Shown here piece by piece: positions 51,201 through 59,630 of a stretch of 64,000 nucleotides of DNA. Below the pieces are notes generated by a model that did no database searches, was not told the DNA's origin, and saw nothing but the letters and a program-made list of their open reading frames with translations. The number at the start of each line of letters is the position of its first letter. Position 1 is the first letter of the stretch. The position numbers were made by a program, and so were the translations under genes. Location: contig NC_134514.1 of NCBI RefSeq assembly GCF_027942865.1, positions 17,221,965-17,285,964 of the forward strand, read 5' to 3'. Origin of the DNA: Odontesthes bonariensis (lineage: Eukaryota > Chordata > Actinopteri > Atheriniformes > Atherinopsidae).

Positions 51201-54200
51201 TCTGGGCTTCGTTAAAATTCATCTAATTAAATCAGGGACATGATGAGCACAAATTCATACAAATACATACCTTCATTCATATACAGCAACTGTGTGCACA
51301 TGAGCATATGCATGCATTCATGTTTGTATACTCAGGTATACATGTATGAACAGAGGAACAATAAAATAAGAAGACTGAAGTAATAATATCAAACAGAAAC
51401 ACTCACACCACAATCACACATTACAACTTCCTTGAATAAATATATAATTCGACTGGAGCTGAGAACAAAGTGAAATAACATTACATGCTATATATCTACA
51501 AAACACATGCACACTTGTCATTCACACACATATACGCTCTACAATGCTGTACACACTCACAAATCTCATACAATAGCACTCCTGCTCTATGTAATTGCTG
51601 AGTGGTTGAGACCACTCCGCCCCTTAATCAGGGGTTATTAAAAGCAACGCATACAGCTTTGTTCTGTCTACTCACTCTGTTTCACTCACGCTCTCATGCG
51701 CCAAACCACTGTTAATTAGTTCCTTTTATCACAGTTAAACAAGGCTAGAAAAATAAAGATTATCATACTTTTTCATTTTACTTTCAGCATATTCTTTGGT
51801 GACTTTGAGGTGAATGACAGAACTAAAAAACTATTTTAATCTCTGGAAGAAGATTTTTATGTAAAAAAAGGACCCAGGGTGCCTTACAGCACCAGCAGTT
51901 GGCTGACACATTCAAAGCTAAGATCAGGGTGAGGTGAAGCACGGAATGGAAGACAGAGGAATCTCTTGGACAAGGTTCAGGAAAGGTGCACAAAAAGAGG
52001 GTGTTGGAGTTAGGACAGGAGGAGCAGGGCTGAGATCGTTATCAACATCATATAAAACCAACCCATAGAATAATGAACATTGGCGACTGCTGCAAGACTC
52101 CTTTTTTAAGTGCAAAAAGTGCAAGAGTAAGAATGAGCAGAGCAGTTGACGTGTAAGCAAGATGTCTGAACAAGATGGGGCAGTTCTCTGGTCACCTCAA
52201 CTTAGCACTGGAAAGCTGAATCCGACTGGATAAAGTCTCTGATTCAGGCAATGTATTGCAAAGCTTGCTCCAAGTCCTGATGATCTACACTTCTTAGGTT
52301 AAGTACAGTAAATACTCCAGCTTGCTCTCTCTGCTCAGAGAAAAACACCCTAAAGCACATCAGTGGTTGCTCAAAAGCCTTTGCAGACTGCTGCTGAAGC
52401 TGGTTCTACATTAAAGTCCCGAACAAAAAAAACAAAAATGAAAAGATGGAAAGAATTGATTCCATTTCTCTAGCACTGAAGAGAAAAACCTGCACCACCA
52501 AGATAAATATACCGTGAACTAGAAGATGATGATAAGCGGTGAAGACAACTCAAGTTCCCATAGCAGTTATGTGGTCGAACTCTGTCAAGTCAACTGTGTT
52601 CTTGGAGCTGATGGGTTGTTGCGAGGACTATCTTTAAAAGGAAATAAAAAAGGAATAATCTAAGTATAGAAGGCTTATCACCCAATGTAAACAAGAACAA
52701 AACGATTGTGAGAGGAAGAGCCATCCATAAGTGTGGCAGAGAGAACGTCTCAAGTTGGCTTTGTTTCTGAAAGAGTAAAGCCATAGGTGCAGAAGTATCA
52801 CATATTCCTTTGGACACGAAAGGGCATTATTAAACCACACCTAGATCACCTTGGTCAGAAGGTATGCTGAAAGTAGTGCAAAACTACCTCAAAACTGATC
52901 ACAGGCACATAGCATCAGAGAACATTTTTCACACTCGACAAATCCCAATTGAATACAAATATGGTACATATTTCAGACATGGTGTCTGGAAAAAAAATCT
53001 GTCCAACTACGATTCTATTTAGAAATGTCAATACTGTGACTGACCTTTGACCGTGACATAAACGGTCTGTGTGATGAAAAGTTGTGGTTGGATCAGCACA
53101 CTGCAAACATAGGCCCCCTCGTCCATCCCCTTCTGAACATCACTGAGCTTCAGAGTCCCATTCTCAAACACCACCTGGACAAACATCAGCAGTATATTCA
53201 AACATGACACATGCTCACAATTATCCAGTACATCTATCCGTGACTTTGTATGGCATAATGTTAAGGTTAAATTGTACCTGATACTGAGGCAAAAGAAAGT
53301 TTATTTGATTTGCTTTGATCCTTTATTGTTGTCTCTTTGAAAAAGTTTAGCTCTATTCTGGCAAAAAAAAAATCTGCTTCTGTTACATTGATAAATTGAA
53401 TTACAGACAATTACAGATATTCAACATATTAGAAAATAAAAATGATCTCTACATGGCTGTTAAAGTCACTGGTCATTACTGCAAGATGCCATGTCATGTG
53501 ATTCATTTGTACGTAAAGATACAAAGTCGTCATCTAAAGAATTTGTACAGCACAGAAATATCAATGCTAATATATATTCATGTTATTTGTATTGTATTTA
53601 GGGAGAGAAGATTGGACCTGGCGATGGTTGTCTGGAAGCAGAAGTCCCTCCTTGTACCAGTTGATTGAGTAGTAAGGATACCCAATTACACGGCAGTTTA
53701 TGAAGGTGTTTCTTCCTGCCACTGCTGTGATATTCTTCATTGGCCGAATCCTTGGAGGACCTGATTGTGATGAAGAGGGAAATAGGGAGAAAAATGTAGA
53801 GAAAGATAGAGAGATGTAATCAGATGAAGAAAAAAGAGGGGGAAAAGAAGATTATTAGTTGATGGTGTCAGAACCAGGTCATGGAAAATTTAGGAATAAA
53901 GGAGAAGGTTGATAGGGGAGGGAGTTTGGGAGAGGGAGTAGACAGAAGTGGAAAGACGTATGTAGGAGTGAAAAGGTAGAGTATCCTGCCTCAACGTTAA
54001 AGTGAGATTTCAGCTGCAGAGATGCAGTGAAGGGGCTGCACAGTTTGTGACCAACTGCTAAGATGCGGTGTCACACTCCTACCTATCCACTGGCATTAGT
54101 TTTCTACAGAAAATCTGATTTCCCATCTCAGGTTCCACCTGGATCATTTTCTTTACAATTCCAAAATTGTCAACTGACCTCGTCCTTAAAGCATAAAACG

Positions 54201-54487
54201 TAACTGCTTCAGTATTTTTGCATTTCTTTCTAACTACCAAAAAGGGATGGTTAAAGGCTGTGGGTGGAAGACATTAAAAGTACTTTCATCACACAATCAT
54301 CTATCACCTCTTCTCCGACCTTCTCACCACTGCTCATCTTGAATCTTTGGTTTTGTTTCTTCCCTCAGCAGTCCTTACGCAACTTCTCAGTCTCTTTCTC
54401 GCTCCTCTCTATTCTCAGCTAGTGCTGAGCTTTGAAGTCACAGCTTTGACAAGTCAAAGATGTATTATTCAGTAGCAGCGTTGTGCG

Positions 54488-54518
<31 letters not shown>

Positions 54519-57500
54519 GTGTCGACAAACACAGAAAAGTAGACATAGCATAAACATATGTGTCCAAGTATGTCTGGGTGGCTCAATGTACTTGCTGGTG
54601 GTCCCTTATGTTGAATGTATAACATATCAGGGATTGGGTTAAAATGTCAGCGCATTACTCTTTCTTTCTTTTAATTTGCTGGTTATGAAAATGTGTGTCC
54701 CTCTATGTGAGTGTGTGTTGGCAGTATTTGTGACAGTTTGTGTTGCATGTATGGCTGAAATTCTCTGGCAAAGGAGCTCGTTCTCACTCCAATGATCATT
54801 CTGACATGTCTGCTTAAAGCAGACTCACATGTCACAACTACACAAGGACAGAGAAAAGAGACGGAGAGAAAACGAGAGATATGGAGATGGTGATACAGCC
54901 CTGTCCGTCGGTGTCACTGCTCATACCTGTCATCTCAAACGACAGTGACATCACCAGTTCTGTCACCAGAGTTTACAATCAGTCCCTCCACAGACACATG
55001 AACTCTTCTCATCTTCATTCCTCCTCATATTTAATCTATTCTGCCTTCATCTGTGACCATCTGTTTCTCTCTCATCTTAAGTTTATTTGGCCATCTTTCT
55101 CACATTAACTTAATCTCGCCTTTTTCTGCAGTATAATAAGCCACAATACAGTCTCTCTTTTTGAATATTTCGTTTGCCTACAAGCGTATGTGTGTACGTT
55201 AGTGTACATAAGGGTGGGCAGAGTAGGCATATTTCATTTCTTTGTGTATTGGTATGTATAGTTGTTCACTTTAGCACATGTGCACAGCTACATTAGATCA
55301 CTTGAAAGGTCAGAAGGTTTGAGGAGGCAGTCTACACAGAAAGAAAATAAGGAGACAGACAACATATATGGACAAGACATGGAGAAACAAGACACAGACT
55401 TCTGCACACAAATGACATTTAGGTGTAAAGCCAGACAGACAGAACAAAAATGGAAAAAAAATCAAATAAGGGAAAAACTAAAAGCATACAGATGAGAAAG
55501 CAAAACACACATACAAAGATAGAGATAGAGCCATAGGAGGGTATTGGTCAGGGTGGGGAAGGGGGTCAGGCTATAAGAAGCCTCTGTATGACTGATATTG
55601 AAAAGTAGACAGGCACCTCTTACGTTTATGCGCGCTTGGTACTCGGCACTACCAGCCGAGTTTCGTGCGGCGCACCGATACACTCCTCCATCACGGATCT
55701 GTGGGCTGCTGACGTTGACGTGGCTCACTGTACTGCCATCGGAGAGTGTGTACTGACTGGCTCTGACACGCGAAAGATCCCGGGCCACAGGCTCATCGTC
55801 CAGGGTCCAGGTGATGGTGGGTGGAGGTGCTCCTTTAGCGGCACACATTAGGGAAAATGGTTCACCTGGGACCACCACCCTTTCACTGAAGGAGGCAACA
55901 ATACGGGGTGTTCCATCTGGGAAGCAATCAGAAGTGGAGATCAGAGGTGTGAACTGAAAAAGATAGCGAATTTAAATTAGCAATGACTGTACTAGTCTGT
56001 AAAGTGCGATTTAAGATTTAACACAGAGCCTTTTTACTTTTAAACGCTCATTTATAGGTTTGTAATTTTTTTTCATGTAAACTTCAGTGGTCAGAACTTT
56101 GTATGCTTGAAAGTTATAAAGCACTTTATGTTTGTCAAGCTGTACTTTGCAGCAGCATCTCCAACGTCTCCACTATGAAATGCTTAATTTTAGCTCCTGT
56201 CTTTTTAAGGCTCCCCTTCCACAAAATCTTGTCTGATCGGTCAGTTTGCTGGTCAAAAGTGACAAAGTGCAAGGCAACTGGTCATTCTTGGTTTGAGTTG
56301 TGCCAGATAGCATGAGGCAGGCATTATGCAATTGTATTTCACTGCGATACCATTAAGTGAAGGAAGGAAAACCTGAGCTACAAATGAGGTGTTTCAGACA
56401 GTTCAGGAGCTCTGTCTTTAGTGCTTTAAGCTTTCTAACTTTGCAGTTTTGTTGACAAAAGAATATAAATTATTCAAATGAGAGGCTAGAACAACTCTGA
56501 CTAGCAACTGAAGGCATTTATTCAACATTATTTTATTTCCTTACTGATTTCTCTTTCTCTTTTTCTCTTGGTTCCATATGAGAAGCAGATTTCCGAGTGA
56601 CTGCAACTCACTCTCACATATGAAGCAAAAGTATAACAACCTGTTCTCCAGTCTTCTTATGAGTTTACATATGTACTGTAAACCATGTATAATTGTTGTT
56701 TTATTTAGCATAAAAAGAAACCCTTACAGTGATAGGATAGAGTATTATACCATGGCAGTCCAAGTTTAATACACATACATAATGGCACACCAGCATAACA
56801 ATAAACTATTTCTGTCATCACCTTCTAGCAGTATGATAGAGAAGTCCTGGCCAGTCTGGCCCTTTCGCGTGGCAAAGCACTGGTAAGCTCCAGAGTGTCT
56901 CTTTTGTGCAGCAGAAATAAAGAGAGTCTCATTGTGAGCCCCCTGGATGGAAAAGTGCTGATCAGGCAGGACAGGTTCTGTGTTACGGTACCAGGACACG
57001 GTAAAGTGGGGAGATCCCTGGACGGCACAAGACAGTATGACTGTGCTGCTGATCCCTGTCTTCAGGTTCTTGGGAGACAAGGTGACCCGCAGTGGCTCTG
57101 GAGACAGGACGACCAGGTAGAGCAGAGTTAAATAAGACGACAGAAGACAATAATACAGGCAATGCCTAAACATTCAAGTTGGAAAAGCTAATGTATGTCA
57201 TGCATTCAAGGGCATCAAGGATGGACATTATCTGCACTGCTGAATGAAATAGATTTCTACTGAGCTATGCCGAGCTGGCTGGGCAACACAAATCATGGTT
57301 TGGTGTGGTAAGATTTTGTCTATGTGTCAATTCTTCTGTCATTGGCTTTGTGTGTGTGTGTGTGTGTGAGTGAAAGTGATTGAGTGTGTGTGCTAAGCAG
57401 CGAGGAAAACCGAGACAGAAAAATAGAAAGGGGAGAAAATGTCAGTGAACAATAAAGCAGCTGGTGTTAAGAGCTGGAGGCTGCTGAATGTGTATTAGCA

Positions 57501-58710
57501 TGTGTGTCTGTGTGAGAGTTCATGTGCAAGTGTAAGACTTTCTTCATGGACCATGAGTACATGTGCAGTATTTGTGTGTCAATATTTGAGTGTGTGTCTG
57601 ACCTTGCACTACCTGTCATTGAAGGTTTGTGGGTTGCGCAGTGATGAGCCCTGTGGCCATTCTGCCCAGCATCCGCTAACCTCAGTCTTCTTCCCAACCA
57701 CTCTTAAATTTAGTCTTTTCTCCCCACCTCCTCTACATCTAACCCGCTTCATATTCCTCAGAAGTGTGTCATCTTCTCTATGTGTGTCACGTTCTTCCAT
57801 TAACACAGATCGCATTACTACATTATAAGATGCAGGTTCCCTCCCTCTTTAACATCCTATGTAAATGGCATGAGAACTGGACCTTTCTGTTACCATAGCG
57901 GCACTTCCCTAAGGTTTGAGCGCATTGTGTGGAGGAACCATCCTTGAAGATCAGGCTCATGCTCGTCCAAGATGAGGTTGGCCATGACACAGCTTACAAA
58001 GCTGAAAAATATTTCCCTTTTTTCCCTGTTTACGTCCTGTTCACATTCACTGATTTGCTTATCTCGCTCCTTCATTCTGCGGTTTCCAGGATAGAGCAGT
58101 GAAGGTCAGAGGAAGCAGATCATGTGCTCAGTAGCAATTTTTTCACCTATTTACCCACCTATAACATTGAGGTGACCTGTCACCTCTTTGGAGCCAAAGC
58201 TGTTAGTGACCTCACAGATGTAGTTGCCACTGTCTTCAAGTCTTAAGTCAGAAATGGTGAGGCCAGTGATGCGCCTTGTCCAGCGGGAGTCAGCTGGTAA
58301 TGGCCGACCATCCTTTAACCATCGGATGGTGGGATTTGGATATCCGGAAGCAATGCAGGGCAGCTCTACACTGTGCCCCACCTGCACCTCACCGGACTGG
58401 AAACTGTCCAGCAAGGACGGGGTGGACTCCGTAGGGTCTGGAAGTGATCAAAGAAATATGTTTTTGATTAAAATCTTTAGTCTGTCAGCTGACTCTATTA
58501 AAGAAAAACAGCTGCAAACTGAAAAGACACACCTCTGTTCATATATAATAACTTGTTGCTTACCCATAACAGAGAGCCTGGCTCCATTGCTCTGGCGAGT
58601 CTCTCCACTGTACTTGTGCTTTGTGATGCAGCGGTAGGTGGAAAGAGCATCTTCCTTCTGCACCTCTGAGATATACAGTGCGCCAAATGAGGTCAGGAAG
58701 AAACGGTTAC
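24135..58710 (-). CDS. dscaml1: dscaml1, Down syndrome cell adhesion molecule-like 1 (32 exons, 5' end outside window)
   Basis: DSCAM-family proteins are single-pass neuronal receptors for homophilic adhesion, self-avoidance and layer-specific synapse targeting. The 32 exons found here join without a phase break (5,777 coding bases, about 1,925 codons including stop). In order they encode the second half of Ig2, Ig3-Ig9, FNIII 1-4, Ig10, FNIII 5-6, one transmembrane segment and a long cytoplasmic tail ending AYSKSYTLV, a PDZ-ligand-like terminus. Signal peptide, Ig1 and half of Ig2 are missing to the right. I call dscaml1 rather than dscam because the tail matches what I remember of DSCAML1 ([40 protein letters not shown] [21 protein letters not shown]) and not the DSCAM ending NNPYAKSYTLV. 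The span is about 35 kb, far more compact than mammalian orthologues. Exon borders are given in separate entries. Confidence 0.93.
25038..25346 (-). CDS. dscaml1: dscaml1 window exon 31: cytoplasmic tail
   Basis: Encodes [59 protein letters not shown] and [18 protein letters not shown]. Donor GTGAGT. Confidence 0.95.
25496..25690 (-). CDS. dscaml1: dscaml1 window exon 30: cytoplasmic tail
   Basis: Encodes [40 protein letters not shown] and [13 protein letters not shown]. Donor GTTGGT. Confidence 0.95.
25988..26140 (-). CDS. dscaml1: dscaml1 window exon 29: cytoplasmic tail
   Basis: Encodes [39 protein letters not shown] and [11 protein letters not shown]. Donor GTATGT. Confidence 0.95.
26248..26299. 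repeat. (AT)26 microsatellite
   Basis: Uninterrupted AT dinucleotide tract of 52 bases inside a 196-base dscaml1 intron. Confidence 0.98.
26337..26455 (-). CDS. dscaml1: dscaml1 window exon 28: cytoplasmic tail
   Basis: Encodes [20 protein letters not shown] and [20 protein letters not shown]. The segment separates DSCAML1 from DSCAM. An (AT)26 tract lies 37 bases downstream of its donor. Confidence 0.95.
26585..26615 (-). CDS. dscaml1: dscaml1 window exon 27: 31-nt microexon
   Basis: The exon encodes only AKSLAEMLI with split codons at both ends, between acceptor ATTTTAG and donor GTAAGC. Joining it gives [15 protein letters not shown], the conserved DSCAM-family juxtamembrane motif. Because 31 is not a multiple of three, skipping it would shift the frame. 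Confidence 0.93.
26793..26948 (-). CDS. dscaml1: dscaml1 window exon 26: transmembrane segment
   Basis: A short juxtamembrane stretch ([17 protein letters not shown]) is followed by a hydrophobic helix from [14 protein letters not shown] to LLFII and a strong stop-transfer cluster [13 protein letters not shown]. This fixes the topology, with everything upstream extracellular. Confidence 0.96.
27082..27240 (-). CDS. dscaml1: dscaml1 window exon 25: FNIII-6, second half
   Basis: Encodes [40 protein letters not shown] and ATLDYDG, ending one base into a Ser codon at GTGAGT. Confidence 0.95.
27399..27527 (-). CDS. dscaml1: dscaml1 window exon 24: FNIII-6, first half
   Basis: Encodes [40 protein letters not shown] and RPK. 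Donor GTGGGT. Confidence 0.95.
28179..28367 (-). CDS. dscaml1: dscaml1 window exon 23: FNIII-5, second half
   Basis: Encodes [39 protein letters not shown] and [11 protein letters not shown]. Donor GTGAGA. Confidence 0.95.
28368..30001 (-). other. dscaml1 intron
   Basis: 1.6-kb intron between the two FNIII-5 exons. No exon, RNA gene or clear repeat seen. Confidence 0.5.
30002..30100 (-). CDS. dscaml1: dscaml1 window exon 22: FNIII-5, first half
   Basis: Encodes [20 protein letters not shown] and [14 protein letters not shown]. Acceptor TCTTCCTCAG, donor GTATGT. Confidence 0.95.
30206..30369 (-). CDS. dscaml1: dscaml1 window exon 21: Ig10, second half
   Basis: Encodes [39 protein letters not shown] and TIIVNLLVQ. 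Donor GTAAGA. Confidence 0.95.
31051..31168 (-). CDS. dscaml1: dscaml1 window exon 20: Ig10, first half
   Basis: Encodes [38 protein letters not shown] with the first Cys of Ig10, between FNIII-4 and FNIII-5 as in all DSCAMs. Donor GTAAAA. Confidence 0.94.
31869..32039 (-). mobile_element. Retroposed 3' end of a polyadenylated transcript
   Basis: Read on the minus strand the insert ends in TTCAATAAAGATACATTGAC followed by about ten A. The AATAAA is 11 bases before the tail. It is flanked by identical copies of ACCTTATACCATCTTTT at 31852-31868 and 32040-32056. Poly(A), signal and long target duplications are the marks of L1-type retroposition of an mRNA or LINE 3' end, heavily 5'-truncated. 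The source transcript is not recognised. Confidence 0.75.
32057..33812 (-). other. dscaml1 intron, right part
   Basis: Intron sequence with T-rich runs and a TGGCTCCCCCTGCAG phrase (about 32646) that looks like part of a fish interspersed repeat. No borders could be defined. Confidence 0.35.
33813..33966 (-). CDS. dscaml1: dscaml1 window exon 19: FNIII-4, second half
   Basis: Encodes [39 protein letters not shown] and VTVEPAAK. Acceptor TTTTTACCAG, donor GTGAGT. Confidence 0.94.
33967..36585 (-). other. dscaml1 intron
   Basis: 2.6-kb intron with CA/GT-rich and GATA/GATG-like simple sequence (e.g. 34818-34834 and 35941-35970). No gene supported. Confidence 0.5.
36586..36725 (-). CDS. dscaml1: dscaml1 window exon 18: FNIII-4, first half
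   Basis: Encodes [40 protein letters not shown] and PGSGQP, ending in phase 0 at GTAAGT. Confidence 0.95.
36726..38883 (-). other. dscaml1 intron
   Basis: 2.2-kb intron with scattered CA-rich stretches near 38450-38620. No exon or defined repeat. Confidence 0.5.
38884..39039 (-). CDS. dscaml1: dscaml1 window exon 17: FNIII-3, second half
   Basis: Encodes [39 protein letters not shown] and YIQTRED. With the GTGAGT donor the junction codon is TAC (Tyr), where I recall Val in mammalian DSCAML1. Confidence 0.93.
39125..39271 (-). CDS. dscaml1: dscaml1 window exon 16: FNIII-3, first half
   Basis: Encodes [40 protein letters not shown] and FWAVYPDG. The donor is GTGCGT, 85 bases from the next exon. 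Confidence 0.94.
39272..42149 (-). other. dscaml1 intron
   Basis: 2.9-kb intron. The part at about 39500-39770 repeats variants of TTTGGGCCCAT/GGGCCCCAT and is probably an old interspersed repeat. A GT-rich tract lies at 40683-40708. No gene. Confidence 0.45.
42150..42390 (-). CDS. dscaml1: dscaml1 window exon 15: FNIII-2, second half
   Basis: Encodes [40 protein letters not shown] and [17 protein letters not shown]. Donor GTGAGG. Confidence 0.95.
42554..43492. mobile_element. Non-autonomous hAT transposon with BED-finger remnant
   Basis: Ends CAGTGTTGGGAGTAAC... and ...AAGTAACTTGACCAACACTG form hAT-type terminal inverted repeats, and the element is flanked by TTCATAAA (42546-42553) and TTCAGAAA (43493-43500), an 8-bp target duplication with one mismatch. 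Inside, on the plus strand, a reading frame from 42875 encodes a fragment like the BED zinc finger of hAT transposases ([12 protein letters not shown]), with the rest of the transposase deleted. Confidence 0.85.
42875..43081 (+). pseudogene. hAT transposase N-terminal BED zinc-finger fragment
   Basis: A 68-codon frame begins [12 protein letters not shown] and ends in [12 protein letters not shown], the His part of a BED finger. Only one Cys of the usual pair is present ([11 protein letters not shown]), so the finger is probably broken. There is no catalytic domain in the element. Confidence 0.65.
43528..43598 (-). CDS. dscaml1: dscaml1 window exon 14: FNIII-2, first half
   Basis: A 71-nt exon for [20 protein letters not shown] and TWK. 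It is flanked by a hAT element in its downstream intron (42554-43492) and a retroposon in its upstream intron (43774-44010). Confidence 0.92.
43774..44010 (-). mobile_element. Retroposon (SINE/LINE 3' part), reverse orientation
   Basis: Begins with the inverted (GGAT)n tail and GTATAGAAAAT motif, includes GGCTGGAGCCTATCCCAGCT and ends with a GTGTTTTTGGGTGGTGGGAG and GGAGTACCCGGAGAGAGC stretch typical of fish L2-like retroposons. It is the longest copy of this family in the window. Confidence 0.8.
44083..44250 (-). CDS. dscaml1: dscaml1 window exon 13: FNIII-1, second half
   Basis: Encodes [36 protein letters not shown] and ELTISTEEA. Donor GTAAGT. Confidence 0.94.
44414..44542 (-). CDS. dscaml1: dscaml1 window exon 12: FNIII-1, first half
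   Basis: Encodes [36 protein letters not shown] and IEYKNKT, a typical FNIII start with the conserved Trp. Donor GTAAGC. Confidence 0.94.
44712..44808 (-). CDS. dscaml1: dscaml1 window exon 11: Ig9, second half
   Basis: Encodes [20 protein letters not shown] and [10 protein letters not shown] with the second Cys of Ig9. Acceptor TCACTGTAG, donor GTATCC. Confidence 0.93.
44809..46847 (-). other. dscaml1 intron with AT microsatellite
   Basis: 2-kb intron dividing Ig9. An (AT)n tract lies at 45241-45272, and poly(A) runs lie near 45573 and 46728. No gene. Confidence 0.5.
45241..45272. repeat. (AT)16 microsatellite
   Basis: Uninterrupted AT tract of 32 bases preceded by imperfect ATATATAC units. 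Confidence 0.95.
46848..47053 (-). CDS. dscaml1: dscaml1 window exon 10: Ig9, first half
   Basis: Encodes [51 protein letters not shown], ending STLK in phase 0. The acceptor used is CCTTCCAG; a nearby CCCAG six bases further in would lose the conserved VP. Confidence 0.92.
47054..48307 (-). other. dscaml1 intron
   Basis: 1.25-kb intron between Ig8 and Ig9. The first 200 bases are purine-rich on the plus strand (pyrimidine-rich in the transcript), fitting a long polypyrimidine tract. Confidence 0.5.
48308..48487 (-). CDS. dscaml1: dscaml1 window exon 9: Ig8, second half
   Basis: Encodes [36 protein letters not shown] and [12 protein letters not shown], ending TVK plus one base before donor GTGAGT. 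Confidence 0.94.
48676..48795 (-). CDS. dscaml1: dscaml1 window exon 8: Ig8, first half
   Basis: Encodes [37 protein letters not shown]. Two in-frame donors nine bases apart are possible: GTGCAC (exon from 48676) or GTACAT (exon from 48667, adding three residues). The shorter form is closer to the family length. Neither donor is strong. Confidence 0.85.
49046..49068 (+). repeat. Retroposon tail remnant
   Basis: The short phrase GGTATAGAAAATGGATGGAT is the 3' tail of the same retroposon family seen at 3347-3430. Confidence 0.6.
49532..49810 (-). CDS. dscaml1: dscaml1 window exon 7: Ig7
   Basis: Whole Ig7: [50 protein letters not shown], ending in one base before donor GTAAGA. Confidence 0.95.
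49811..53044 (-). other. dscaml1 intron
   Basis: 3.2-kb intron between Ig6 and Ig7. A long purine-rich stretch (49811-50200) and a G-rich part near 51130-51180 are visible. Nothing coding. Confidence 0.5.
53045..53174 (-). CDS. dscaml1: dscaml1 window exon 6: Ig6, second half
   Basis: Encodes [20 protein letters not shown] and [12 protein letters not shown] with the second Cys of Ig6, ending YVTVK at donor GTCAGT. Confidence 0.93.
53618..53760 (-). CDS. dscaml1: dscaml1 window exon 5: Ig6, first half
   Basis: Encodes [37 protein letters not shown] and LLPDNHRQ. It ends in phase 0 at a GTCCAA donor, weak but set by the next exon's VVFENG. Confidence 0.92.
53761..55616 (-). other. dscaml1 intron with CA microsatellite
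   Basis: 1.9-kb intron. (CA)n at 54494-54518. No exon. Confidence 0.5.
54494..54518. repeat. (CA)12 microsatellite
   Basis: Perfect CA dinucleotide tract. Confidence 0.95.
55617..55916 (-). CDS. dscaml1: dscaml1 window exon 4: Ig5
   Basis: Whole Ig5: starts (D)[14 protein letters not shown], Cys pair in [12 protein letters not shown] and [12 protein letters not shown], and ends QARINVRG at a GTGCCT donor. Confidence 0.95.
55917..56821 (-). other. dscaml1 intron
   Basis: 0.9-kb intron between Ig4 and Ig5 with no feature recognised. Confidence 0.5.
56822..57097 (-). CDS. dscaml1: dscaml1 window exon 3: Ig4
   Basis: Whole Ig4 in one exon: [24 protein letters not shown], and [13 protein letters not shown]. 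Acceptor CTGTCTCCAG; donor GTGATG is non-consensus at +4/+5 but phase and homology fix it. Confidence 0.93.
57098..58158 (-). other. dscaml1 intron
   Basis: 1.1-kb intron between Ig3 and Ig4. A GT-rich tract at about 57350-57370. Nothing else. Confidence 0.5.
58159..58437 (-). CDS. dscaml1: dscaml1 window exon 2: Ig3
   Basis: One exon for a whole Ig domain, with the Cys pair in [11 protein letters not shown] and NYICEVTN and the conserved Trp in [15 protein letters not shown]. The donor GTGGGT leaves one base. Confidence 0.95.
58564..58710 (-). CDS. dscaml1: dscaml1 window exon 1: Ig2, second half
   Basis: Encodes [20 protein letters not shown], then [17 protein letters not shown], with the C-terminal Cys of Ig2 in YRC. 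Acceptor CTGCACAG, donor GTAAGC. It is the most upstream dscaml1 exon in the window; the preceding exon was searched for up to 64000 and not found. Confidence 0.93.
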
Positions 58711-59030
58711 CTGTGCAGGAGAATAAAAAAAAGAAGATGGACGAGAGGAGATGGATATGTTAGTCATGTTTGATAGACAATTTGCATTTGCACTGAGCTG
58801 GATTATTGTTGCAGAACATCAAGCCCAAATCTTTCAAGTTATTTATCGAATTACAGTTACCTTAGACACCCCTTCACCACAAAATAAAGTAAAATAAAAT
58901 TTGAATTGGTCATTATTATTCATCTACCTAATAATGCTTTGCACACTTCCCTGGTTTTTCGATGATTGAATAATATCAAACTCACTCTATACATGACTGA
59001 AATGGAAGAGCTTCAAAACAATGAAGTTAA

Positions 59031-59630
59031 AGCTGCAGTCTGCAAGATTTGTTGTTGTCATACGTAAAGTCCTACTTTTTGGCATTTTAAGAGTTTACAT
59101 GATCTATCAGAACGCTTGAAGTTGAAAACGGTGACCTCCGTAGTCGCAAAATGCAAGAAATGCTTATTTTTTAACCGAAAAATAAAAAGTTATTCAACTT
59201 CCTGTCCCGCCCCTTCAAAACACATGAGAACTCGTGCACGTAAACGTGCACGCCAGATGCGCCTACACGACTCCTCTTTCATCAACTCACCTGTCATTTG
59301 CGATCATGGAAAACACAGTAAGTAGACTAGCCCGTAATGAAGTTCAATAGTCCAGATATATAAGCGTGGGGACGAGCCTACCTTGTATCGCGCGTGCACA
59401 ATCGGTGATTGACAGGCAGCAGAGCCCAGCTCGTAACCTGATTGGTTACCTTTTACCGGTCCGGTCTGCAATTTTGTAAACAAACCTGCTGGCTTTGGAG
59501 GGACCTAGCGGGACATATAGGGGACCTAGAGAACTCTTTTTTTTTTGTATTGGGGTATTTAATGTACTACTTTCAGAATCCCCGGACAGTTCCAGGCATT
59601 ATGCTTGAAAAAGAGTTGCAGACTGCAGCT
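59031..59630. mobile_element. TTAA-flanked inverted-repeat element (MITE-like), 600 bp
   Basis: The left end TTAAAGCTGCAGTCTGCAA (59027-59045) and the right end TTGCAGACTGCAGCTTTAA (59616-59634) are exact reverse complements. If the outer TTAA is the target duplication, a piggyBac-type mechanism is likely; a TA duplication would mean Tc1/mariner type. No transposase is encoded. Confidence 0.75.

Noticed and set aside
24135..58710. Calling the receptor dscam instead of dscaml1
   Set aside because: The PCP4-like neighbour suggests DSCAM, but the tail and Ig/FNIII sequences match DSCAML1 as remembered and differ clearly from DSCAM.
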